A DNA stretch of 64,000 bases from assembly GCF_014203735.1 (NCBI RefSeq), contig NZ_JACHJQ010000012.1, positions 1 through 64,000 on the forward strand. The letters run 5' to 3'. Source of the stretch: Actinophytocola algeriensis. GTDB lineage: Bacteria > Actinomycetota > Actinomycetes > Mycobacteriales > Pseudonocardiaceae. The notes under the pieces were generated by a model. The model had not been told where the DNA came from. It searched no databases and saw only the letters and a list, made by a program, of their open reading frames with translations. Below, piece by piece: positions 35,136 to 43,402 of this stretch (positions are counted from its first letter, which is position 1; each line of letters starts with the position of its first letter). Both the position numbers and the translations under genes were made by a program.

Positions 35136-36209
35136 ATGGTGCGAGCAGCGGTGCTTTCCAAGCAGGGCGGGCAACTCGAGGTCCGGGACATCACCCTCGG
35201 CGAACCCGGGCCGGGACAGGTGAAGGTGCGGGTCGCGGCGGCGGGTGTCTGCCACTCCGACCTCTCCCTCGCCAACGGGACGCTCACCCAGGAGGTACCC
35301 GCGGTGCTCGGGCACGAGGGCGCCGGCGTGGTCATCGCGGTCGGCGACGGCGTGGACCGGGTCGCCGTGGGTGACCACGTGGTCCTGAACTGGGCGCCGG
35401 CCTGCCGCGACTGCTGGTTCTGCCTGCGGGGCGAGCCGTGGCTGTGCGTGCACGCCGAGGAGACGGCCCGCGCGCCCTACGCGTTCCTCGACGACGGCAC
35501 CCCCCTCTACCCGGGCCTCGGCACGGCGGCGTTCGCGGAGGAGACGATCGTGCCGGCCGCCGGGGTCGTGCGGGTGCCCGACAGCGTGCCGATGGATCAG
35601 GCCGCGGTGCTGGGCTGTGCCGTGCAGACCGGTGCGGGCGCGGTGCTCAACACCGCACGCGTGCGGGCCGGGGAGTCCGTCGTGGTCGTCGGGCTCGGTG
35701 GTGTCGGCCTGTCGGCGTTGCAGGCGGCACGGGCGGTCGGTGCGGGCCCGATCATCGGCGTCGACGTCAGCGAGGCCAAGGCCGACCTGGCCGCGCAGCA
35801 CGGCGCCACCGACTTCCTCGTCTCCGGCGACACGACCACCAAGGCCATCCGCAAGCTCACCGGCGGGCGCGGCGCCGACCACGCCTTCGACTGCGTCGGC
35901 CTGCCCGCGACCATCCGCACCGCGTGGTCGTCGAGCCGCCGCGGCGGGTCGGTCACGGTGGTCGGCGTCGGCAGCAAGGCCAACATCGTCGAGTTCACCG
36001 CGCTGGAGCTGTACTGGTTCGGCCGCACCCTGCACGGCTGCGTGTTCGGGTCGAGCGATCCGGACGTCGAGATCCCGCGCCTGCTCGGCCTCGTCGAGGA
36101 GGGCAAGCTCGACCTCGCCGCCCTCGCCACGGCCACGACCGACCTCGCGGGGATCAACGACGCGTTCGAGCACCTCGGCCAGGGCGCGCGGACCATCGTC
36201 ACGTTCTGA
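35136..36209 (+). CDS. Zinc-dependent alcohol dehydrogenase (medium-chain, class III-like)
   Basis: A 357-aa MDR enzyme. Catalytic zinc ligands are Cys in AGVCHSDLS, His in LGHEGAG and Cys in LGCAVQTGAG. The structural zinc Cys set is in CRDCWFCLRGEPWLC. The NAD loop is VVVGLGGVGLSALQAARAVGA. The layout resembles formaldehyde/nitrosothiol-type and acyl-alcohol dehydrogenases. The start ATG follows an AT-richer 115-base spacer. Its 3' end overlaps by 11 bases the cyclase-like remnant on the other strand. Confidence 0.92.
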   Translation: MVRAAVLSKQGGQLEVRDITLGEPGPGQVKVRVAAAGVCHSDLSLANGTLTQEVPAVLGHEGAGVVIAVGDGVDRVAVGDHVVLNWAPACRDCWFCLRGEPWLCVHAEETARAPYAFLDDGTPLYPGLGTAAFAEETIVPAAGVVRVPDSVPMDQAAVLGCAVQTGAGAVLNTARVRAGESVVVVGLGGVGLSALQAARAVGAGPIIGVDVSEAKADLAAQHGATDFLVSGDTTTKAIRKLTGGRGADHAFDCVGLPATIRTAWSSSRRGGSVTVVGVGSKANIVEFTALELYWFGRTLHGCVFGSSDPDVEIPRLLGLVEEGKLDLAALATATTDLAGINDAFEHLGQGARTIVTF

Positions 36210-36843
36210 GCACCCGGACCCAGCCGATCCCGTCGGTCTCCTTCACGGCCACGTGCACGGGCCGGTACGTGCCCGGTTCGTACTCGGGCCGGTGCCGGAC
36301 CACCTCGGCGTAGAACCACGCCGACACGATCATCGCGAGGGGCGCGCGGGAACCCGCGCACGCCTTCTTGAACGCCGCGGCGTCGAGGAGGCGGTGCGCG
36401 TGGACGATCGCGGAGCCGGTCATCCCGAGGTCGTCCCGGGTGAGCTCACCGGCGTGCAGCGCCATCCGCAGCTTGATCCGCTGCGCGGGCGGGTGGGTGT
36501 CGTTGTGCGTGCGCAGCTCGGTGGTGAGCGCGGCGGGCAACCGGCCGGCCAGCACCCCTTTCGGCAGCCCGGCGGGAATCAGCACCAGCACGCTGTCACC
36601 CACGACCTCGACGTGGCAGAAATCCCACGGAATACCGGTTTTCACACCACCCAGCGCTGGCGACTCGACGCGACCGACGCTTCCCCGAGCACGACCACGG
36701 CGCCGCTGCCGGACGCGGCCGAGTACCCGGGCGGCGGCAAGGACCTGGGCTGCGCAGGACTCGGCCCCGCCCTCGATCCCGCGACGCAACCGCGACACCG
36801 ACCGGGACGGCGTCGCCGACGTCCGGTTCCGGGTCTGCATCAC
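36199..36843 (-). pseudogene. Truncated nucleotidyl-cyclase-like protein
   Basis: The C-terminal 145 residues, from GIPWDFCHVEVVGDSVLVLIPAGLPK through LRMALHAGELTRDDLGMTGSAIVHAHRLLDA to the end, resemble the cyclase-fold domain of a common actinobacterial protein. The expected first strand and metal-binding Asp region (a DVEGFG-type start) are missing. The first 69 codons are unlike the family and simply antisense to a broken gene relic. The family-like part starts at about 36,636, so the gene appears to have lost its 5' end. Without the first Asp, cyclase activity is unlikely. Confidence 0.6.
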
Positions 36844-36901
36844 CTACACGCCCGAGCTGGCGCCCAGGACGCCCGTCGTGAACTGCGAGGGCCGCTACTG
36901 A
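36640..36901 (+). pseudogene. Relic of a plus-strand gene, C-terminal part with frameshift
   Basis: One frame reads RWRLDATDASPSTTTAPLPD and continues AEYPGGGKDLGCAGLGPALDPAT. About 36,790 the protein-like sequence moves to the next frame, NRDTDRDGVADVRFRVCITY then TPELAPRTPVVNCEGRY and a stop. The DTDRDGVAD segment resembles a calcium-binding DxDxDG repeat. There is no start codon with a ribosome site, and the 5' end stops at the same point as the truncated cyclase. I read this as the tail of a lost secreted or surface protein; the identity is unknown. Confidence 0.4.
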
Positions 36902-36905
36902 GGGC

Positions 36906-38099
36906 TCACCAGCTGACCGGGAGGCTGTGCAGGCCGTAGATCGTCGCGTCGTCCTTGAACGGCAGGTCGGACACCGGCACGTCGACCCGCAGCGTCGGCA
37001 CGCGCGCGAACAGGCTGTCGAACACGATCCGCAGTTCCACGCGGGCGAGGTTCTGCCCGAGGCACTGGTGCGCGCCGTACCCGAACGCGATGTGGTTGCG
37101 GGCGCCGCGGGTGACATCCAGGCGGTCCGGCTCCGCGAACACGGCCGGGTCGTGGTTGGCGGCGTTGCCGAGCGTCAGCACGCCCTCGCCCGCCTTGACG
37201 GTCACGCCGCCGACCTCGGTGTCCGCGACCGCCACGCGGGAGGTCACGAACTCGGCGATCGTGAACTGCCGCAGCAGTTCCTCGACCGCGGCTGGCGTCC
37301 GCGACGGGTCCGCCTTCAGCAGCGCGAGCTGTTCGGGTTCCTGGAGCAGGGCGAGCGTGCCCAGCGAGATCATGTTGGCGGTCGTCTCGTGGCCCGCGAC
37401 CAGCAGCAGCACCGCGAGGCTCACCAGCGCGTCGCGGTCGTAGGTGCCTTCCGCGCGGTGTTTGGCGATCTGCCTGCCGATCAGGTCGTCGGTGGGCGTG
37501 GGCTCCTTCTCGCCGACGAGCTTGTCCATGTACGCGCGCAGCTCGTCGGCCGCGGCGCGCACGTCCCCGGCCGCGGCCTTGCGGGACAGCAGCGTCCGCG
37601 AGCGGGACTGGAAGAACTCGTGGTCGTCGTAGGGCACCCCGAGCTGCTCGCAGATCACCAGCGACGGCACGGGCTGCGCGAGCGCCTCCACCAGGTCGGC
37701 CGTGCGGGACTCGTGCGCGAGCATCGCATCGAGGTGCGCGTCGACGATCTCCTGGACCCGCGGGCGCAACGCGGCGAGGCGCTTGACGGTGAACTCGCCC
37801 AGCACCGCGCGCCGGGCCGGGCCGTGCTCGGGCGGGTCGAGGGTGATCAGCGACGGCTTCAGCCCGCGGTCCTGCTGGAAGCGCCTGCCGGTCGGGTTCG
37901 GGAAGTCCGGGTTGGCGCGGTTCGCGGAGAACGCGGGGTCGGTGAGCACCGTGCGCACGTCGGCGTGCCGGGACGCGGCCCACACCTCCTGCCCGCTGCG
38001 CAGGGTCACCTTCGTCATCGGGCCCGGTTCGGTGATCGACGCGTCGCCGTGGAACGGGCAGGCACGTGGCGGGAAGGACTCCGGCACGGTCGATGTCAT
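36906..38099 (-). CDS. Cytochrome P450 (CYP105-like)
   Basis: A 397-aa P450. It has the I-helix oxygen motif LLVAGHETTAN, the K-helix E-x-x-R in AAVEELLRQF, the heme loop FGYGAHQCLGQNLARVELR with axial Cys near residue 345, and the CPFHG N-terminal signature often seen in CYP105 proteins. No ferredoxin gene is adjacent. It is divergent from a TetR gene, with a perfect 7-bp-arm operator in between, so TetR repression and induction by a xenobiotic substrate are likely. Confidence 0.93.
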   Translation of the reverse strand: MTSTVPESFPPRACPFHGDASITEPGPMTKVTLRSGQEVWAASRHADVRTVLTDPAFSANRANPDFPNPTGRRFQQDRGLKPSLITLDPPEHGPARRAVLGEFTVKRLAALRPRVQEIVDAHLDAMLAHESRTADLVEALAQPVPSLVICEQLGVPYDDHEFFQSRSRTLLSRKAAAGDVRAAADELRAYMDKLVGEKEPTPTDDLIGRQIAKHRAEGTYDRDALVSLAVLLLVAGHETTANMISLGTLALLQEPEQLALLKADPSRTPAAVEELLRQFTIAEFVTSRVAVADTEVGGVTVKAGEGVLTLGNAANHDPAVFAEPDRLDVTRGARNHIAFGYGAHQCLGQNLARVELRIVFDSLFARVPTLRVDVPVSDLPFKDDATIYGLHSLPVSW

Positions 38100-38154
38100 T
38101 TCCGAACCCCCAAGATCTGGAAGAAACTCGTCCACTTGTCATCGACCGTAGTCA

Positions 38155-38171
38155 GACGGAAGCGTTCCGTC
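38155..38171. promoter_or_regulatory. TetR operator between P450 and tetR
   Basis: GACGGAA-GCG-TTCCGTC has perfect 7-bp arms. It lies in the 102-bp divergent spacer and covers the -35 region of the likely tetR promoter, whose -10 is GATAAT at 38190-38195. That -10 places transcription start at or next to the GTG at 38202, so the tetR message would be leaderless. Binding by the TetR protein would shut both genes. Confidence 0.7.
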
Positions 38172-38201
38172 CACCTTCGGGACGAATGTGATAATCCGCT
38201 G

Positions 38202-38831
38202 GTGACGAAACCCGAGGTGCCGCTGCGTGCGGATGCGCGCCGCAACCGGGACCAGATCCTGGTGGCGGCGCGGGAGATCTTCGCCGAGCGGGGCGCCGAG
38301 GTGCCCATGGAGGAGATCGCCCGCCGGGCGTCGGTCGGTGTCGGCACGCTCTACCGGCGGTTCGTCGACCGGGAGGCGCTGATCCGCGCGGTCTTCCGGG
38401 ACACCTTCCAGGCCGTCGCCGACGAGACCAGGGCCGCGCTCGCGCAGGAGCGGACCGCGTGGGACGCGCTGATGCGGATCATGCGGCAGTCGGCGTGGCT
38501 GCACGTGAGCGTGCAGGCCAAGTCGTCCCGCGTCACGGCCGTGGTGCGGGACGACGAGGAGACCTCGCGGATGCGCGACGAGGTGCTCGACATGCTCGAC
38601 GAGGTGGTGCGCCGTGCGCAGGACGAGGGCAGCCTGCGCGGCGACGTGGGGGTCGGCGACCTCGCGATGCTGTTCGTGTCGGTCGTCCACCAGGTCCAGT
38701 CGGTCACCGAGGACGCGGCCGGCCTGGTGCCGGCCCGCGTCCTGGCCATCATGATGGACGGGCTGCGCGCGCCGGCTCCCGGCGAGCTGCCCGGCCGCCC
38801 ACTGACCCGCGGCGACCTCGAGTTCCCCTGA
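38202..38831 (+). CDS. TetR family transcriptional regulator
   Basis: A 209-aa protein (GTG start). The HTH is residues 12-60 (RDQILVAAREIFAERGAEVPMEEIARRASVGVGTLYRRFVDREAL pattern), followed by a helical ligand domain. There is no ribosome site; the -10 hexamer GATAAT seven bases before the start codon suggests a leaderless transcript. It probably represses itself and the divergent P450 through the palindrome between them. Confidence 0.92.
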   Translation: MTKPEVPLRADARRNRDQILVAAREIFAERGAEVPMEEIARRASVGVGTLYRRFVDREALIRAVFRDTFQAVADETRAALAQERTAWDALMRIMRQSAWLHVSVQAKSSRVTAVVRDDEETSRMRDEVLDMLDEVVRRAQDEGSLRGDVGVGDLAMLFVSVVHQVQSVTEDAAGLVPARVLAIMMDGLRAPAPGELPGRPLTRGDLEFP

Positions 38832-38944
38832 TCGGCACCGCGAGCCCCCGGCCGGAACCCGGGAGCAGCGCGCACGCCCGGTAACGGTCGTCCGGCTCTC
38901 GCCGCCTACCCTGGCTCGCACGGTGCGATCGGGAGGTATCGGAC

Positions 38945-39781
38945 ATGTCTCGGGGAGCTGTGGTCGCGGCGCTGTGCGTGCTCGTCGGCGTGGCGGCGGT
39001 GGCGGTGTCGCCAGTCGTCTCGGTGCCGGACACCGTGTGGGGCACGGCGGCGGTCGTGCTCGCCGTGCTCTACCTCCTCGGGGTCCGGCGGGTGCCGGGC
39101 TGGCCGCGTTGGCGCACGGTGATGTGGCTGCTGGGCTGCGTGGTGGTGCTGGTCGCCACGTCGTGGGGCGTCCCTGACACGGTCAGCGCGCTGGTCGCGA
39201 ACCACGTGCTGCTGGCCGTCGTGGCACCGGTGCTGCTCGTGCTCGGCGGTCCGGTGACCCTCGCGCTGCGCGGCCTGCCGAAGTCCTGGCGTGCGCGGCT
39301 GGTGGCCATGGTGCGGTCGCGCGCCTACCGGGGGCTGACCCAGCCCGCGGTGGTGTTCGTGTCGCTGCTCGGCCCGTTCTACCTGCTTTACGTGTTCGGC
39401 ACGGTCGGCGTCGTGCTGGGCAGCCACTGGCCGCACCTGGCGGTGGAAGCCGTCGCGCTGGTCGCCGGTTACGCCTTCTTCTGGACGGTGATCGGGGTCG
39501 ACCCCGGGGTGCGCCGACTGCCGCACGCGGGCCGGGTCGGGCTGATGACCGCGTTGCTGCTGGGCGTCGGGTACCTCGCCGTCGTCGTCGGCAACGCCGA
39601 CTCCCTCGCCGGGAGCACCGTGTGGGCGCTCGGCGAGCTGCCGGTACTGGTGCTGGTCATGGTGACCGTGGCCCAGTGGGCACGCGCGGACGAACGCGCC
39701 GCCGCCCGTGCGGACACCGAGCCCGACCTGTCCGCCTACAACGAGATGTTCGCCAAGCTGGCCGACCCGCCCCGCCGTTAG
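38945..39781 (+). CDS. CtaG-like (caa3-type) cytochrome oxidase assembly membrane protein
   Basis: A 278-aa protein with about seven membrane helices. Family-like segments are LLGCVVVLVATSWG, VANHVLLAVVAPVLLVLGGPVTLALRGLP and GYAFFWTVIGVDPG, which place it in the Caa3_CtaG family used in copper delivery or oxidase assembly. The usual N-terminal extension of longer actinobacterial versions is absent. The ribosome site GGGAGG stands 8 bases before ATG. A monocistronic unit is likely. Confidence 0.8.
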   Translation: MSRGAVVAALCVLVGVAAVAVSPVVSVPDTVWGTAAVVLAVLYLLGVRRVPGWPRWRTVMWLLGCVVVLVATSWGVPDTVSALVANHVLLAVVAPVLLVLGGPVTLALRGLPKSWRARLVAMVRSRAYRGLTQPAVVFVSLLGPFYLLYVFGTVGVVLGSHWPHLAVEAVALVAGYAFFWTVIGVDPGVRRLPHAGRVGLMTALLLGVGYLAVVVGNADSLAGSTVWALGELPVLVLVMVTVAQWARADERAAARADTEPDLSAYNEMFAKLADPPRR

Positions 39782-40068
39782 CGGCTCGGGGCGCCTGGCG
39801 CTCAGGCCGGGAACTCGCGGCAAAATCGGTTTACTTGTCCTTTGTGGACGCGATCTTGGAGTGCCGCCACGGTCGGTGAGAGTTTCTGCCCCCGCATTGC
39901 GGACAGTTACCGGAATTGTTTCCGCGATGTCGAATATGAGGCGGTCAGACCAGTGTTGTTGCTCCGTTCTGCCTCATTCGGTGGGATGCTGAGCCTATTC
40001 GAGAATTGTGCTTCTGGGCGCCCGCTCAGCGGGTGGCCATGGGGTGTATGACACCGTTGCCGAGGGTG

Positions 40069-40100
40069 AAGTGCCTCGAAAAGTGCCTGTTCAAGCGCCC
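40069..40100. repeat. Three 12-bp-phased direct repeats (AAGYGCCY)
   Basis: AAGTGCCT at 40069, AAGTGCCT at 40081 and AAGCGCCC at 40093 recur at exact 12-base spacing, about one helical turn. Direct repeats phased this way are the kind of site bound by SARP-like or OmpR-like activators (SARPs usually use 11-base steps). They lie about 200 bases before the first biosynthetic gene. Confidence 0.45.
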
Positions 40101-40179
40101 TGCGCCTCATGTATGCAGTGCGGCTCGACGCGTTTGGCGTGATCGCGCCATTACGTAGAGCATCGTTCATGTTTTGTCT

Positions 40180-40194
40180 TTTCAGCGCCTGAAA
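40180..40194. promoter_or_regulatory. Perfect inverted repeat upstream of first cluster gene
   Basis: TTTCAG-CGC-CTGAAA, six-base arms with a three-base centre, lies 100-115 bases before the likely start of the first AMP ligase. It may be a repressor site. No matching regulator gene is present in the cluster part visible here. Confidence 0.4.
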
Positions 40195-40294
40195 TCTGAC
40201 GTACGCTCCACTTCGCCGCCAGGTCGGGGCTGGTGGTAACTCGATGAAGGGCCCCTTCGGGGTGTATTTGTGCTGCTCATTTTTTCCTTGGGAG

Positions 40295-41695
40295 GTGTCC
40301 GCAATTACGGCCAGCGAAGTGCTGCGGACTGGCTCGTCGGAATGGGTCGACGAGGTATTGCTGAACGGCCCAGACAATGGAGTCTGTCTACACCTGGACG
40401 GTGCGCCGATTGCGCGTGCCGCGCTACGCCGGCTGGTCGTCGGGAAGCAGGACGCGCTGGTCGCGGCCGGGCTGCGGGAAGGCGGTTGCGCCGCGCTGAA
40501 CCTGCCGCCGTCACTCGCCTACGTGGCCAACCTGCTCGCCGTCTGGCGGATCGGCGCCCAGGCCGTACTGCTGGACCACCGGCTGACGCGGTACGAAGTC
40601 GACTCGGCCGCCGACCGGCTCGGTGTGCAGGTGCTGGTCGGCATCGGCGGCTCGAAAGGCAGTCCGCTGGCCGTGTTCCACGACGTGGCCGAGACGATCA
40701 CCACCCGGGAGGGCAGGCCGGCGGCGACGCCGCACGCCGTCCTCCAGCTCAGTTCCGGTTCGACCGGACCGTCCAAGGGGATCGGCCGGACAGCGGCCGA
40801 CCTCGTCGCGGAAGTCGAGCGGTACACCCGGATCGACGGCGTGCCACTGCCCGGCGAACGGATCATCCTGCTGCCCTCGATGGTGCACGTCCTCGGGCTC
40901 GTCGGCGGACTCCTGTACGGGCTGCACGCGGGCGTCGAGCTCGTGCCGCCACGCAGGCTCACCGGCGACAGCATCCTCGACGCGGTCGGTTCTGGCGCCA
41001 CCCCGGCGACCGTGCTCGGGGTGCCGTTCCACATCGGACTCCTGAACTCGGTCGCCGATCCGCGCAGGCTGCCACAGCTCAAGCGGATGACCACCGGTGG
41101 TGAGCTGGTGCCCGCCACCGTCTCGGCGGCGTTCGACGAGAAGTACGGCGTGCCGCTCGGGAACATGTGGGGCATGACCGAGCTGGGGGTCATCGCGACC
41201 GACCTGTTCGGTGAGCACCGGCCCGCGGTGCGGCCCGCCCCGGGGATCGAGGTCCGGGAGAGCGGCGGCGAGCTGCTGATCCGCAGGCCGGAGTCGCCCT
41301 ACGTCGGGCTGTCCGATCCGGCCAGGTGGGCCGACGGCTGGTTGCACACCAAGGACGCCGGTGTCCTCGACCCGTCGACCGGTCTCGTGACCGTGCTCGG
41401 CAGGCTCGACTCGCAGGTGTCGGTCGGCGGGCTCAAGGTCGACCTGACCGAGGTCGAGCACACCCTCACCGAGCTGCCCGGCGTCGAGGCCGCGGTCGTC
41501 CTGTACGACAAGGAGATCACCGCCTTCGTCCAGCTGACCGGCGACCACGCGGAGCAGTCGGTGGCGGTGGCGCTCGCCGAACGGCTCGCGGGCTACAAGC
41601 GGCCGAGGACCACGCACTTCATGCGGGCGCTGCCGCGCACGACGACCGGCAAGCTCGTCCGGGACCGCGCCGTGCTCCGTGCGGCGGTCTCCTGA
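40295..41695 (+). CDS. Acyl/aryl-AMP ligase 1
   Basis: An ANL-superfamily adenylate-forming enzyme of about 466 aa. The phosphate loop reads LQLSSGSTGPSKGIGR, the middle motif NMWGMTELGVIATD, the hinge YVGLSDPARWADGWLHTKDAGVLD, and the C-terminal catalytic Lys is in TTGKLVRD. It activates a carboxylic acid, then loads it on CoA or an ACP; two ACP genes follow. The start is uncertain. An ATG at 40244 sits in a GAAGGG-C-CCCTTC hairpin. The GTG used here abuts the GGGAGG site. An ATT nine bases on (ITASEVL) is better spaced. It opens the cluster operon. Confidence 0.88.
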   Translation: MSAITASEVLRTGSSEWVDEVLLNGPDNGVCLHLDGAPIARAALRRLVVGKQDALVAAGLREGGCAALNLPPSLAYVANLLAVWRIGAQAVLLDHRLTRYEVDSAADRLGVQVLVGIGGSKGSPLAVFHDVAETITTREGRPAATPHAVLQLSSGSTGPSKGIGRTAADLVAEVERYTRIDGVPLPGERIILLPSMVHVLGLVGGLLYGLHAGVELVPPRRLTGDSILDAVGSGATPATVLGVPFHIGLLNSVADPRRLPQLKRMTTGGELVPATVSAAFDEKYGVPLGNMWGMTELGVIATDLFGEHRPAVRPAPGIEVRESGGELLIRRPESPYVGLSDPARWADGWLHTKDAGVLDPSTGLVTVLGRLDSQVSVGGLKVDLTEVEHTLTELPGVEAAVVLYDKEITAFVQLTGDHAEQSVAVALAERLAGYKRPRTTHFMRALPRTTTGKLVRDRAVLRAAVS

Positions 41696-41753
41696 CAACC
41701 CCTGACCGGCAACGGTTTCGACCGAGACGTGACAACACACTGGAAGGTGAGCG

Positions 41754-42020
41754 ATGACGGCTGCAGAGGTTCGCGAGTTCGTGCTGGAGTCCCTCCAGGA
41801 GATGAACTACGACATCGAGGGCATCGACGACGACAGCACGCTGGGGCCCGCGGGCGTGGACCTCGAGTCACTCGCGATGGCGGAGCTGGCCGTGCGCGTC
41901 GAGGACCGGTTCGGCGTCCAGTTCGCGGAGGAGGAGTCCGAGGGGCTGGCGCTGATGACCGTCGGCGAGTTCACCAGGACGGTGGCCGACCGGGCCGCGA
42001 GCGTCGCGAGCGCCGGCTGA
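41754..42020 (+). CDS. Acyl carrier protein 1
   Basis: An 88-aa free-standing carrier. The phosphopantetheine Ser is in GVDLESLAMAEL (Ser about residue 39). The acidic helix II and overall size are typical of type II ACPs. It sits between an AMP ligase and a second ACP, so it probably receives an acyl group from one of the two ligases. A GGTGAG-type ribosome site precedes ATG. Confidence 0.92.
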   Translation: MTAAEVREFVLESLQEMNYDIEGIDDDSTLGPAGVDLESLAMAELAVRVEDRFGVQFAEEESEGLALMTVGEFTRTVADRAASVASAG

Positions 42021-42077
42021 CCGAATGGACCGAACCCGGCGTCGCGCAGCGGCGCCACCCGACCCTGCGAGGACTGC

Positions 42078-42320
42078 GTGAACGACAAGACCGCCGTGGA
42101 GCGTGCCGACGTCGTGGCCATGATCGCGAGCCTGGGTGACCGCACGGTCGCCGAGATCGGCGACCAGATCGACTCGATGCAACTCGCGTGGGTCGTGAAC
42201 CAGGCAGAGCAGCGCTACGGCGTGGAGATCGACCTGACCGACGGGCAGTACGCCCGGATGGGCACAGTGGACGGTGCGGTCGAGGTGCTGCGTGAGGCGA
42301 TCGCGGCGGTCCCCAGATGA
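42078..42320 (+). CDS. Acyl carrier protein 2
   Basis: An 80-aa ACP-like protein with the attachment segment DQIDSMQLAWVV (Ser about residue 33). The motif is D-S-M where DSL is usual. It is more divergent than the preceding ACP. Its stop overlaps the ATG of the following ketosynthase (ATGA), so carrier and KS are made together and probably work together. Confidence 0.88.
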   Translation: MNDKTAVERADVVAMIASLGDRTVAEIGDQIDSMQLAWVVNQAEQRYGVEIDLTDGQYARMGTVDGAVEVLREAIAAVPR

Positions 42321-43402
42321 CCGCACCTCGCGTCGCGATCACCGGCCTGGCCGCCGTCAGCGCACTCGGCAGGGGAGTGCAGGCACAACTCGCGGGTGCC
42401 CTGGCGGGTACCGCGGCGTTCGGGCCGGTGCGCCGGTTCGACGCCGGCGGGCGCCGGGTCACCGACGCGGCGACGCTCACGGACGCGGGCACCCTGGCGG
42501 ACGAACTCGCCGGGGCCGTCGCGGCGGCCTGCCACGGCCTGAGTGCGGCCGAACGCGCGACGACCCCGTTGCTGCTGGGAATCCACGGCCACCCCGACGG
42601 CGGCCGCGACACCACGGCCACCACCGCGGGATTCGCGCGGGCGCTGGCCACCCGGGCCGGGCTCGCCGGGGTGGCGAGGATCTACACGTGTGCGTGCGTG
42701 TCCGGCAGCACCGCCGTCGCGGACGCGGCAGCGGAGATCCACAAAGGACGGTCGGGCCGGGTCGTGGTGGCCGCGGGCTACCTCGTGGAGCCCGACCAGT
42801 TCGCCCTCTTCGACGCGGGGCGGGCGCTCGCGCGCGACGGTGCCGCGCGGCCGTTCAGCTCCGGCCGGAACGGACTGTTGCTGGGTGACGCCGTCTCCGC
42901 GGTGGTGCTCGAACCCGCCGGTGCGCGGGAGGTGCTGGCCGAGGTGACCGGCTGGGGCCGGGCCGGGGACGCGCACCACGTCGTCCGCCCCGACCCGGCG
43001 GGTGCCGGCATGGCACGGGCGATCGAGGCGGCCCTGCGCCGCGGCGGGCTCGGACCGGACGAGGTCGGGTACGTCAACGCGAACGCGAGCGGCGCGGACG
43101 GGGACAGCGCGGAAGCCGCCGCCCTGCGCCGGGCCTTCGGCGCGGCACGACCACCGGTCAGCTCGACGAAATCCGTGCACGGCCACGGACTCGAGGGGTC
43201 CGGGCTGCTCGAGCTGGTGATCACCGTGCTCGCCGCGCAGGCGGGCAAACTGCCGGTGAACGCGGGTCACCTCGCGCCAGACCCGGCGTGCGACCTGGAC
43301 CTGGTCCTCGACGGACCGAGGAAGGCAGCGAGCCCCCACGCGTTGACGGTCAACGCCGCCTTCGGCGGTGCCAACACGGCGTTGCTGGTGAGGGCGGCAT
43401 GA
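42317..43402 (+). CDS. Ketosynthase-like protein with altered His
   Basis: A 361-aa KAS I/II-fold protein. The nucleophile is kept (Cys127 in YTCACVSGST) and so is the second His (H290 in SVHGHGLEGSG). The first catalytic His, normally in NAHGT, is Asn (N256 in YVNANASGADGD). At 361 aa it is about 50 residues shorter than FabF-type enzymes. Loss of this His usually weakens decarboxylative condensation, so it may act as an acyltransferase, a chain-length partner, or use an unusual substrate. It is coupled to ACP2 upstream and the KS-like fragment downstream. Confidence 0.88.
   Translation: MTAPRVAITGLAAVSALGRGVQAQLAGALAGTAAFGPVRRFDAGGRRVTDAATLTDAGTLADELAGAVAAACHGLSAAERATTPLLLGIHGHPDGGRDTTATTAGFARALATRAGLAGVARIYTCACVSGSTAVADAAAEIHKGRSGRVVVAAGYLVEPDQFALFDAGRALARDGAARPFSSGRNGLLLGDAVSAVVLEPAGAREVLAEVTGWGRAGDAHHVVRPDPAGAGMARAIEAALRRGGLGPDEVGYVNANASGADGDSAEAAALRRAFGAARPPVSSTKSVHGHGLEGSGLLELVITVLAAQAGKLPVNAGHLAPDPACDLDLVLDGPRKAASPHALTVNAAFGGANTALLVRAA

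Larger units (their letters stand above)
39782..40243. promoter_or_regulatory. Long regulatory spacer upstream of the biosynthetic cluster
   Basis: A 460-bp stretch of clearly lower GC than its surroundings, without a gene I can support. It carries a CCCGCT-C-AGCGGG hairpin (40021-40033), three direct repeats of the form AAGYGCCY at exact 12-base steps (40069, 40081, 40093), and an inverted repeat TTTCAG-CGC-CTGAAA (40180-40194). These are the best candidates for activator and repressor sites of the first cluster operon. Confidence 0.5.

Noticed and set aside
39907-40377. 156-codon minus-strand frame upstream of the cluster
   Set aside because: Its sequence is antisense to the first ligase's 5' region and a low-GC spacer, with mixed composition and no recognisable domain.
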